Below are positions 29,743-37,485 of a stretch of DNA of 39,743 nt, in pieces. Both the position numbers and the translations under genes were made by a program. Within the stretch, counting starts at the first letter, position 1. Every line of letters begins with the position of its first letter. The stretch comes from Elusimicrobiota bacterium. GTDB lineage: Bacteria; Elusimicrobiota; Elusimicrobia; UBA1565; UBA9628. The stretch spans positions 1 through 39,743 of the forward strand of contig JAPLKL010000042.1 in the NCBI GenBank assembly GCA_026388095.1, written 5' to 3'. The notes below the pieces were generated by a model. That model was given only the letters and a program-made list of their open reading frames with translations, searched no databases and was not told the origin of the DNA.

Positions 29743-31029
29743 TCAAGGATTGGCGGAGGCGGGATTCCCCTTGATCGGAACCGCGGCCAGCGGGCTCGGT
29801 CCAGCCAAGGTCGCGGGGGCAGGCGTAGCGGCATCGGCTGACTGCGGAGGGTAAGGATCCAGGCGCTGGGGGACGTAGATGTGGACCAAGCCGGCGTTGG
29901 CCGCCTTGGCGAGGCAGTCGAGCTTGACCTCGTGGAACTTGTAGCTGGAGGCGCGCAGGGGCTCGATCGAGGAGATCACCTCGATATGGCCGGAGCGGTT
30001 GTTGAAGCCGCAGGCCTTGCGGTCGAAGACCACGATGCTGCCCTTGACCAGGGGGTCCACGCGCAGGTCGAGCCGCCGCAGGGGCGCCTGGCGGCCGAGG
30101 AAAGGATCCCGCTGCCAGCGTGACTCGAGCTTGTTCATGGCCCAGGCGAAGCTGTAGGCCCGGCGCGGCCGCCGCCAGTCGCCTTTGGCCGTGACTTCGG
30201 TGCGATAGTCGTCGGTCCAGAGGTCGGTCTTCTGGAGCGCCATGCGCACCCACTCGTAGCAGCGCCCGCGCCGGCGGCGGCGCGTGTGCCGGTTCCAGCC
30301 GTCGGCGCCCTCGGCTGCCGCCGAGGCCAGTTCGTCGGCGCGCTTCCAGTCGATGGCGTCGAGCACGCTCTGGGACGGCCCTGGCGGCTCGGGCGGCGCG
30401 GTCACCACGGCGCGTCCGCGGCGCCGTTTGCGCCCCGGGCGCGCGGCCTTCTGGGGCTGCGGGCCCGCGGCCAAGGCCGGCTTGCCGAAGATGTCGGCCA
30501 CATAGAGGCAGCGCTTCTGAGAGTTCGGCGCGCGCACGGCCTCGGTGAGCTCGGAGAAACCCTGCTCCTGCTGGGGCGTCAGGCCCTGGTCCCGGAGCCT
30601 GAGCCGGTCGCGGTATTTCGGCAGGGCCGATTCCGGAGGTTCGATGCCCAGGCGCGCGGCCACGTGCACGACCATGTCGGCGTAGACGGACATGTCCTCC
30701 GGGCCGCGCCCCAGCGTCAGATAGGCGATCTGCGACGCCAGAGACTTGAGGTCTGCGATGTCCTTGGCGAAGACGTCGACGAAGTTCTTCGGGAAAGGGG
30801 TGCCGGTCTGGGGCGGCGGCGTGCGGCCGCTCGGGTCCAGGAAGCAGGCCCGGGCCTGGGAGAGGAATTCCCGGCGGAACGAGGCCATGACGCCGGGGTC
30901 CGGGGCCCACGCGACGGCCGGCGCTTCGGGGTTCTGTTCGTCGCCCTTGACCTGGGCCGAGACGGTGCCCGCAAACGCCAAGCTGAAGGCGCAGGCCAGG
31001 AGCTGACGGCTCCACCGATGTTCCGGCAT
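29743..31029 (-). CDS. exported protein with C-terminal NlpC/P60- or CHAP-like domain
   Basis: A 428-residue exported protein. Signal peptide (ends TVSAQ, about residue 26). A helical middle (40-180) and a basic, proline-rich linker (190-225; RKRRRGRAVVT). The C-terminal region (225-390) contains GRCYEWVRMAL (Cys257), VKGSIVVFDRK, and SGHIEVISS (His348), in the order and spacing of the Cys/His pair of NlpC/P60 or CHAP amidases. I infer a peptidoglycan-acting hydrolase, but the helical N-terminal half has no match I know. TTGACT-17-TACAAT ends 7 nt before the ATG at 31029 (4 nt before an ATG at 31032), so the mRNA is probably leaderless. Confidence 0.6.
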   Translation of the reverse strand: MPEHRWSRQLLACAFSLAFAGTVSAQVKGDEQNPEAPAVAWAPDPGVMASFRREFLSQARACFLDPSGRTPPPQTGTPFPKNFVDVFAKDIADLKSLASQIAYLTLGRGPEDMSVYADMVVHVAARLGIEPPESALPKYRDRLRLRDQGLTPQQEQGFSELTEAVRAPNSQKRCLYVADIFGKPALAAGPQPQKAARPGRKRRRGRAVVTAPPEPPGPSQSVLDAIDWKRADELASAAAEGADGWNRHTRRRRRGRCYEWVRMALQKTDLWTDDYRTEVTAKGDWRRPRRAYSFAWAMNKLESRWQRDPFLGRQAPLRRLDLRVDPLVKGSIVVFDRKACGFNNRSGHIEVISSIEPLRASSYKFHEVKLDCLAKAANAGLVHIYVPQRLDPYPPQSADAATPAPATLAGPSPLAAVPIKGNPASANP

Positions 31030-31036
31030 CATGAAG

Positions 31037-31065
31037 ATTGTAGTTTCCCTCGCCGATGAAGTCAA
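31037..31065 (-). promoter_or_regulatory. promoter of the NlpC/P60-like gene, leaderless arrangement
   Basis: On the minus strand TTGACT (31060-31065), 17-nt spacer, TACAAT (31037-31042). The ATG at 31029 begins 7 nt after the -10 box, so transcription starts at or next to the start codon. No ribosome binding site. Confidence 0.65.
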
Positions 31066-31118
31066 GGCGGACTCAGTGAAAACGTAATATCTTTCGATTA
31101 ATGACGCTCCCGAGCGGA

Positions 31119-31124
31119 TATAAT
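31119..31124 (+). promoter_or_regulatory. -10 box upstream of the U32 gene
   Basis: A perfect TATAAT 18 nt before the ATG at 31143, giving a predicted leader of about 12 nt without a ribosome binding site. No consensus -35 is visible. Confidence 0.5.
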
Positions 31125-31142
31125 ATCATGGCAGCCTAATCC

Positions 31143-32951
31143 ATGGACAAGACCTTCGAACTGCTGGCTCCAGCCAAGGACCTCGCCTGCGGGCTCGCGG
31201 CCTTGGAATGCGGCGCGGACGCGGTCTATATCGGCCCGGAGCGCTTCAGCGCGCGCCAAGCGGCGGCCAATCCGCGCTCCGTCGTGGCCAAGCTCATCGC
31301 CCGGGCGCACCTTTTCCGCGCCAAAGTCTATGCCGCGGTCAACACCATCCTGCGCGACGATGAGCTGGAGCCCGCCCGCCGGCTCATCGGCCAGCTCTGG
31401 GAGGATGGGGTGGACGCGGTCATCATCCAGGACTTCGGCCTCCTGGAGCTGGACTTGCCGCCCGTGCCGCTCATCGCCAGCACGCAGATGCACACCGCCG
31501 CTCCGGAGCGCGTGCGGTTCCTGCGGGATGTCGGTTTCCAGCGCGCGATCCTGGCGCGCGAGCTGTCGCTCGAAGAGATCCGGAAGGTCGCCGCGGAGGC
31601 GCCGGGCATCGAGCTGGAAGCCTTCGTGCATGGCGCGCTCTGCGTCTCTTACAGCGGCCGCTGCTACCTGAGCTACGCCTTGGGCGGCCGCAGCGCCAAC
31701 CGCGGCGAATGCGCCCAGCCCTGCCGCAAGCCGTACCGGGTGACGGACGGCACAGGCCTGATCATCGCGGAGAACTGCCACGCCTTGTGCCTGAAGGACC
31801 TCAACCTTTCGAGCCAGCTCGAAGCGCTCATCGCGGCGGGCGTCACATCGTTCAAGATCGAGGGGCGCCTCAAGGACGCGGCCTACGTGAAGAACACGGT
31901 CCTCTGGTACCGCCGCGCGCTCGATTCGGCCCTGGCCAAGTCCGGCGGGAGGAAAGCCTCTTCCGGCACGGTGAGCGCCGATTTCGCGCCGGACTTGGCC
32001 AAGACCTTCAACCGGGGCTATACCACGTATTTCCTCAAGGGGCGCGACCCGGCGCTGCATGACCATGCCGCACCCAAGTTCACGGGCGCGGCGGTGGGGG
32101 TGGTGCGCTCGGTGCGCGGCAACCGCATCGACCTGGAGGCTCCGGCCGCCCTGCACCCGGGCGACGGGCTGGCGTATTTCGACGAGAAGGGCTGCCTGTG
32201 CGGCACGCCGGTGAACAAGGTGGAGGGGGGGGGGATCTGGGTGGAGTACGCGCGGGGCCTGGTCCGCGGCACGCGGCTGTTCCGCAACCACGACCGGCTG
32301 TGGCTTCGGGCTCTGGAGAGCGCGCGCATCGAGAGGCGCATCGGCGTGGCGCTGGAGCTCAAGGAGACCAAGGCCGGGCTGGAGCTGCTCTTGCGGGATG
32401 AGGACGGCGTGGAGGCTCGCGCCGAGGCCGTCTGCGAGAAGGCCAAGCCGAAGGACGGCGGTCAGGCCTTGGAGACGATGCGGCGTCAGTTGGCGAAGCT
32501 GGGGGGGACCGGGCTGGCGGCGGGCCGCGTCGCGGTCCCGGAGCGCCCGATGTTCGTGCCGGTCTCGGTCTTGAACGAGCTGCGGCGGCAGGCCGCGACG
32601 GCTTTGATCGAGGCCCGTCTGAAGAGCCATCCGCGGGACCTGCGCCGGCCGGCCCAGGCCGACGCCGTCTATCCGGAGAGCGAGCTGGGGTTCGAGGCCA
32701 ATGTCATGAACCGGCTGGCGGAGAAGTTCCTGCGGGCGCACGGAGTGAGATCCGTCCCGCGCGCTTTGGAGGCGGGCCGGGTGCCCAAGGGGACTCGCCT
32801 CATGACCTGCCGGTACTGCCTGCGCCGTGCCCTGAAGTCATGCGGAGGGGGCAAGCCGGTGGCGCCGTTGTTCTTGGCTGACGGGGACGGCGCGCGCCTG
32901 CGCCTGGAGTTCGACTGCGAAGCCTGCCGGATGGAAGTCTACGGATCGTAG
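31143..32951 (+). CDS. U32-family protein, RlhA-like (23S rRNA hydroxylation)
   Basis: A 602-residue U32 'peptidase' family protein. N-terminal TIM-barrel-like part (LLAPAKDLACGLAALECGAD, AVYIGPERFSARQAA, VNTILRDDEL, IASTQMHTA) and Cys167, Cys174, Cys190, Cys194 (HGALCVSYSGRC, NRGECAQPC), which coordinate an iron-sulfur cluster in this family. Family C-terminus TCRYCLRRALKSC and LEFDCEACRMEV is also present. The length and the DUF3656-like middle fit RlhA, which makes 5-hydroxycytidine at C2501 in 23S rRNA; TrhP-type tRNA hydroxylases are shorter. Assignment to RlhA rather than another U32 is moderate. Single gene, convergent with cstA (7 bp gap). Confidence 0.8.
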   Translation: MDKTFELLAPAKDLACGLAALECGADAVYIGPERFSARQAAANPRSVVAKLIARAHLFRAKVYAAVNTILRDDELEPARRLIGQLWEDGVDAVIIQDFGLLELDLPPVPLIASTQMHTAAPERVRFLRDVGFQRAILARELSLEEIRKVAAEAPGIELEAFVHGALCVSYSGRCYLSYALGGRSANRGECAQPCRKPYRVTDGTGLIIAENCHALCLKDLNLSSQLEALIAAGVTSFKIEGRLKDAAYVKNTVLWYRRALDSALAKSGGRKASSGTVSADFAPDLAKTFNRGYTTYFLKGRDPALHDHAAPKFTGAAVGVVRSVRGNRIDLEAPAALHPGDGLAYFDEKGCLCGTPVNKVEGGGIWVEYARGLVRGTRLFRNHDRLWLRALESARIERRIGVALELKETKAGLELLLRDEDGVEARAEAVCEKAKPKDGGQALETMRRQLAKLGGTGLAAGRVAVPERPMFVPVSVLNELRRQAATALIEARLKSHPRDLRRPAQADAVYPESELGFEANVMNRLAEKFLRAHGVRSVPRALEAGRVPKGTRLMTCRYCLRRALKSCGGGKPVAPLFLADGDGARLRLEFDCEACRMEVYGS

Positions 32952-32958
32952 CTGGGAG

Positions 32959-34770
32959 CTACTCCTTTACCAGCTCCAGGACCATATCGCCGTCGGCGTC
33001 CTGCACCCGTCTCTCGACTTTGAGCAGAGCCAGCGCCCGCCGCGTCGCCGCAAGGAAAACGCTGACGATCAGGGCCATGACCCCCAGCGAGAGCGCGGTC
33101 AGAAAGTAATCCCCCTTGGGAAGGTAGTTGGTGGCGATGTTGAGGCAGCCGGCGTAGAGCGCCGTCGCGGCCATCACGGAGCCCGGGACGGCGGTGATCC
33201 AGGCGGACCTCGACTTACCCAGCCGGAGCAGCATGACCGTGGCGATGATCAGAGCGCCCGAGGCCAGGAGCTGGTTGCTCATGCCGTAGAGCGGCCAGAT
33301 GGTCGTGATGTCCCCGGTGTAGACCAGATAGCCCCATGCCGCGGTGAAAAGGGATCCACTCAGGACGATGCCCGGCATCCAGGCCTTCCTCCGGAACTTC
33401 GGGAAGACCCTGCCGAGGGACTCCTGCACCAGGAACCTCCCCACCCGGGTTCCCGTATCGACGGCGGTGAGGATGAACACGGCTTCGAACATGATCGCGA
33501 AGTGATACCAATACGCCATCAGCCCTTTCATGAAGGGGACCTGGGAGAATATGTGCGCCATGCCCACCGCGAGGGAAACGGCTCCGCCCGTGCGGCCTTG
33601 GAGCTGCTCGCCGACCGACTGGGCCAAAGCGGGGAGGTGGACGGGGATTATTCCCAGCTTGGCGTAAGCCGCCGGAGCCGCGTTGATGGCGAAGTAATCG
33701 GCCGGGAGCAGGACGCAGGCCGCCACCAGGGCCATGACGGCCACGAACCCCTCGACCAGCATGGCCCCGTAGCCGATGAACAGGATATCCCGCTCGTCGG
33801 CGATCATCTTCGGGGTCGTCCCGGAGCCGATGATCGCATGGAACCCCGACAGGGCGCCGCAGGCGATGGTGATCATGACGAAGGGATAGACGCGGCCCGG
33901 GATGATCGGCCCGCCGCCGTGGATGAAGGGGGTCAGGGCCGGCATCTGGAAATCCGGCCGGACGATGAAGATGCCGCCGACAAGCATCACGACGGTCCCG
34001 ATCTTCAGGTAGGTGGAAAGGTAATCTCGGGGGCAGAGCAGGACCCAGACCGGCAGCGAGGCGGCGATGAACCCATAGACCGGGATGATGATCGCCAGTT
34101 GGCTGCGCGAGAACGTGAAGCAGGGCGCCCAGAACGGGCTGGCCGCCACATGAGGCCCGGCCCAGATCACCACGGCCAGGAGCGCCACGCCCATCAGGCT
34201 CGCCCCGGCCACGTCCCCCGGACGGAACCTGTGCAGCCAGAGGCCCATGAGCAGGGCGATCGGCATGGTTGCGAAGACGGTGAAGGTCCCCCAGGGGCTG
34301 GCGGCCATGGCGTTGACGACCGCCAGCGAGAGCCCGGCGAGGGTCAAGATGAGGATGGAAAGGACCGCCAAAGATGCGGCCAGCCCCGCGGTCTTGCCGA
34401 TCTCGCTCTCGGCGATCCTGGAGATGCTCTGCCCCTTGTGCCTTACGGAAGCGAAAAGCACGACCATGTCGTGGACGCCTCCCGCCAGCACCGTGCCGAT
34501 GATGATCCACAGCGCCCCGGGCAGGTAGCCGAACTGCGCGGCCAGGACCGGTCCCAACAGCGGCCCGGCCGCGGCGATGGCCGCGAAGTGGTGCCCGAAG
34601 AGGACGTACCGGTTGGTCTTGACATAGTCGTGGCCGTCCGCCAGGGCGACCGCAGGCGTGGCCCGCCGGGACTGCAAGCCCAGGACCTTGTCGGCGATGT
34701 ACAACCCGTAGAACCGGTAGGCGATCGCGAAGGTGCACAGGGTCACGAGGACCAATGTCAGCGCGTTCAT
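32959..34770 (-). CDS. cstA: CstA-family carbon starvation membrane protein
   Basis: A 603-residue multi-spanning protein of the CstA family, which takes up pyruvate or peptides. Signatures: RFYGLYIADKVLGL, GHHFAAIAAAGPLLGPVLAA, ALWIIIGTVLAGGVHDMVVL, SVRHKGQSIS, GFHAIIGSGTTPKMI, GYGAMLVEGFVAVMALVAAC, and SNQLLASGALI. About 14-16 hydrophobic segments. The ATG at 34770 is the first good start after the upstream gene and has only a weak purine-rich site; the 17-bp gap to the ADP-forming ligase suggests one transcript. Pyruvate uptake would feed the upstream acyl-CoA enzyme, an inference from order only. Confidence 0.92.
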   Translation of the reverse strand: MNALTLVLVTLCTFAIAYRFYGLYIADKVLGLQSRRATPAVALADGHDYVKTNRYVLFGHHFAAIAAAGPLLGPVLAAQFGYLPGALWIIIGTVLAGGVHDMVVLFASVRHKGQSISRIAESEIGKTAGLAASLAVLSILILTLAGLSLAVVNAMAASPWGTFTVFATMPIALLMGLWLHRFRPGDVAGASLMGVALLAVVIWAGPHVAASPFWAPCFTFSRSQLAIIIPVYGFIAASLPVWVLLCPRDYLSTYLKIGTVVMLVGGIFIVRPDFQMPALTPFIHGGGPIIPGRVYPFVMITIACGALSGFHAIIGSGTTPKMIADERDILFIGYGAMLVEGFVAVMALVAACVLLPADYFAINAAPAAYAKLGIIPVHLPALAQSVGEQLQGRTGGAVSLAVGMAHIFSQVPFMKGLMAYWYHFAIMFEAVFILTAVDTGTRVGRFLVQESLGRVFPKFRRKAWMPGIVLSGSLFTAAWGYLVYTGDITTIWPLYGMSNQLLASGALIIATVMLLRLGKSRSAWITAVPGSVMAATALYAGCLNIATNYLPKGDYFLTALSLGVMALIVSVFLAATRRALALLKVERRVQDADGDMVLELVKE

Positions 34771-34787
34771 CTCTATTGTCGTGCTGG

Positions 34788-37022
34788 CTACCGCTGGCAG
34801 AAGGCGGCCATGGCCCGCAGCGCCCGGTCCGCGGACCTGAACACCGGCAGGCCGTGCTTGCGCGCCTCGGCCACGTACGGCTCGTAGAGCGAGCCGCAGG
34901 CCACGCTGCAGACCACCGGCTTGCCCGAGGCCTTGGCCAGTTCCCCCAGCTTGGCCGGGAAGGATCCCGCCAGGCCTTCCTCCGGCAGGGTCTTCATGGC
35001 CGGCGTCAGGGGGATGCCGGCCGCCACCAGGCCGTCCACCTGCGGCGATTCCAATACGGCGGCCGCGATCTCGATCAGGGCGGCGTCCGTAGCCATGGGC
35101 GTGACGTCCAGGGGGTTGCGTACGTCCACGATGGAGTCGAGCTTGTGCTTCCGGAGTATCTCGGCCAGCCTTCTGCCCAGGGGACCGTCCGTGGCCGCGG
35201 CGCTCACCGGGCCCTGAGGCAGGATGCTGTCGGCCGTGCCCGCGGTCTCGAAGCCCGCGTTGCTCAGGACGAAAAGCCGTCCCTGGCCCGCGGGGCGGCC
35301 GTGGCAGAAGCATGACATCTGCACCAGCTCCTCGAAATGGTCGAAGTTCTCCGCGAACAGGGCGCCCGCGGCGTTGAGCACGGAGCGGGCCACCACGAAA
35401 TCTCCGGCGATGGAGGCCGTATGCCCCATCACCGCCTTGGTCCCGGTCGGAGTGCGGCCGGCTTTGTAAACGATGACGGTCTTGCCCGTGGCCCGGGCCC
35501 GGGCCACGCTGTGCGTGAGCTTGAGGCCGTCCTCCTCCTTCAAGCCCTCCAGATACACCAGGATCACCTTGACCGTCTCGTCCTCCACCAGCTGTTCCAC
35601 GTAGTCGCAGACGGTGACGTCCATCTGGTTGCCCACGGTCACGCAGTAGGCGGGCTTGAGCCACTCCATCTTGCTCACCACGGAGATGACGAAGGCTCCG
35701 CTCTGGCTGACGAAGGCGGTGCGCGCGTGGGCGGGGTTCTCCTCCGCGCCGAGGACGAGCTTCTTCTTGGGGATGAAGAAGGTGTTGACCTTGGCCGGCA
35801 CGGAGACGATGCCCAGGGAGTTTCCGCCCGAGACCGCGAAATCCGGGTTCTTCCTGCGGCCCTCGGCGATCACGTCCAGGACCTCGTTGTGCACCCCTTC
35901 GCTGCCGGATTTCTCGCCCATGCCTCCGGAGATGAGGGCGACTCCGCGGACCTTCCCGGACTCGGCCGAGTCGCGCAGCAGGGCCGGGACCTCGGGCGAG
36001 GGCACGGCCACCACGAACATGTCCACCGGCTCCGGGAAGTCGGCGGGGCTCTTGAAGCACTTGGCGCCGTCGATCTCCCCCGCGTAGTCCTTGAGCACGA
36101 ACAGGCGCTTCTTGTCGAATCCGGCCTCGATCACGTTGCCCAGGATGATGCGGCCCATGTTCATCTTCTTCTCGCTGACTCCGGCCACGGCCACGGTGGC
36201 GGGCTTGAGCAAAGACCAGACGGCCCTGGCCGAGGGGAAGACCCGCGTCCCGGACTGGGCCTTGCGGAAGCGCAGCACGCCGTCCAGGGCCACGATACGC
36301 TCGTCGGATACGGCCAGGGGGTTGACCTCGACTTCCTCGATGGCCCAGGCGCAGCCGCAGCCGTCCGAGAAATGAGCGAGAAGCCTTTGAAAGCCGTCGA
36401 GCCAGCGCAGCATGGCCGCGTCCTCGGCCAGGCGCTGGCCGCCGCGCACGTTGCCGGAGACGTAGCGCCAGATCCAAGCCCGGTCGAGGAAGCGCTGCCA
36501 GCCGCCGCCGTCAGAGACGAGCTTGACCGCGGCGATGGCCGGAGAGAAGCCGGGCTTGAGGGCCGAGGTGAGACCCTCGGCGTCGGTGCCGCCGATGCCC
36601 AAGGTCATGATGGGCCCGAAGGCTTTGTCGGCCCGAGCCCCGAGCATGAGCTCCTGGCCCAATGAGAAGACCGCGTGGGGCACGAACTCGGTGACCAGGA
36701 TCCCGTCGGCGTCCTTGAACTTGGACTTCATCTCCGAGAGCCGGGCCGCGGCGTCGGCCTTGGCGCAGACCTTGACCCCGCCGGCTTCGGTCTTGTGCAG
36801 GGTCTTGTGCGAGGAGACCTTGAGCACGACTTTCTCTCCCGGGAGCGTCGCGAGCAGGGTCTTGAGTCCGGCCTCAGGCAGCGGGATGCGCGAGAGCGCG
36901 ACCAAGTCGCGCTTCGGGGTGTCCAGGCCCAGCCGGTCGAGGACGTCGTAGACTTCGATCTCGGAAAGGGCCCAGCGGCCCTCTTGCGCTGCGTGTGAGA
37001 GCAGGGACTCTATCTCGTTCAT
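34788..37022 (-). CDS. ADP-forming acetate/acyl-CoA ligase
   Basis: A 744-residue acyl-CoA synthetase (NDP-forming). It makes ATP from acyl-CoA, ADP and phosphate, or runs in reverse. The N-terminal ATP-grasp domain comes first (VVLKVSSHKTLHKTEAGGVK, LTLGIGG-type GPIMTLGIGGTD, WAIEEVEVNPLAV), followed by the CoA-binding domain (VAVAGVSEKKMNMGRIILGN, FVVAVPSPEVPALLRDSA), the ligase domain (AFVSQSGAFVISVVSKME, phosphohistidine candidate in MGHTAS at about residue 531) and a succinyl-CoA-ligase-like domain (VDVRNPLDVTPMATDAA). Beta-alpha domain order in one chain. ATG at 37022; possible -10 AATAAT upstream. It probably heads the cstA operon. Confidence 0.9.
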   Translation of the reverse strand: MNEIESLLSHAAQEGRWALSEIEVYDVLDRLGLDTPKRDLVALSRIPLPEAGLKTLLATLPGEKVVLKVSSHKTLHKTEAGGVKVCAKADAAARLSEMKSKFKDADGILVTEFVPHAVFSLGQELMLGARADKAFGPIMTLGIGGTDAEGLTSALKPGFSPAIAAVKLVSDGGGWQRFLDRAWIWRYVSGNVRGGQRLAEDAAMLRWLDGFQRLLAHFSDGCGCAWAIEEVEVNPLAVSDERIVALDGVLRFRKAQSGTRVFPSARAVWSLLKPATVAVAGVSEKKMNMGRIILGNVIEAGFDKKRLFVLKDYAGEIDGAKCFKSPADFPEPVDMFVVAVPSPEVPALLRDSAESGKVRGVALISGGMGEKSGSEGVHNEVLDVIAEGRRKNPDFAVSGGNSLGIVSVPAKVNTFFIPKKKLVLGAEENPAHARTAFVSQSGAFVISVVSKMEWLKPAYCVTVGNQMDVTVCDYVEQLVEDETVKVILVYLEGLKEEDGLKLTHSVARARATGKTVIVYKAGRTPTGTKAVMGHTASIAGDFVVARSVLNAAGALFAENFDHFEELVQMSCFCHGRPAGQGRLFVLSNAGFETAGTADSILPQGPVSAAATDGPLGRRLAEILRKHKLDSIVDVRNPLDVTPMATDAALIEIAAAVLESPQVDGLVAAGIPLTPAMKTLPEEGLAGSFPAKLGELAKASGKPVVCSVACGSLYEPYVAEARKHGLPVFRSADRALRAMAAFCQR

Positions 37023-37092
37023 GGGAGCATCATCCTAGGAAATTATTCCCCATGAAGGCTACTTGGGGCCGGACTCGACGATGCGATGGGTC

Positions 37093-37121
37093 TTGACAAG
37101 GCAATGATAAGGGGTTAACTT
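37093..37121 (+). promoter_or_regulatory. promoter upstream of the small zinc-ribbon protein
   Basis: TTGACA (37093-37098), 17-nt spacer, TAACTT (37116-37121), the same hexamer pair as before the SseB-like gene. Transcription would start near 37128, leaving a leader of about 70-80 nt with AGGAGG at 37181-37186. Confidence 0.6.
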
Positions 37122-37199
37122 ATTAGCGATACCACATTGTCAATACGATAGGGAATCTGGACCGTCCATCGCTCTGCCCAAGGAGGTCGTTCCTGCGAC

Positions 37200-37475
37200 T
37201 TGGTGGCAGCCATGAAACATTGCCCGGTCTGCAACACGATGTTGCCTGACACCAGCGACCAGTGCAACTTCTGCTGGGAGAAGCTGGATGCGGAGTGCTA
37301 TGGCCAGCCGATAGAGCAGAAACCCGTCCGCATACCGTACAAGCTGATCCTGATCTTCCTCATGGCCGCCGCCGCCGGCGCCTATTGGTGGAAGATCCAC
37401 GAGATGTCGCCCGAGGCTGTGCAGGAGAGCAGCGTCCACATCCAAGTCAAGGACGTGCAAAGCACGGTGCCCTGA
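37200..37475 (+). CDS. small zinc-ribbon single-pass membrane protein
   Basis: An 87- to 91-residue protein. N-terminal zinc ribbon MKHCPVCNTMLPD…QCNFCWEKL (two CxxC pairs), then a helix IPYKLILIFLMAAAAGAYWW (about residues 42-61), then a short, charged tail (VQESSVHIQVKDVQSTVP). The start is uncertain: TTG at 37200, GTG at 37203 or ATG at 37212. AGGAGG at 37181-37186 lies 13-25 nt away, so TTG 37200 is the best placed. Similar in plan to the zinc-ribbon membrane protein at 25989-26813. Function unknown. It converges on the transketolase-like gene (10-bp gap). Confidence 0.6.
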   Translation: MVAAMKHCPVCNTMLPDTSDQCNFCWEKLDAECYGQPIEQKPVRIPYKLILIFLMAAAAGAYWWKIHEMSPEAVQESSVHIQVKDVQSTVP

Positions 37476-37485
37476 CCGGGGGCTG

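Noticed and set aside
32959-36477. A single 1172-codon frame joining cstA to an upstream extension
   Set aside because: The upstream part is another frame of the ADP-forming ligase gene; CstA starts naturally at the ATG at 34770.
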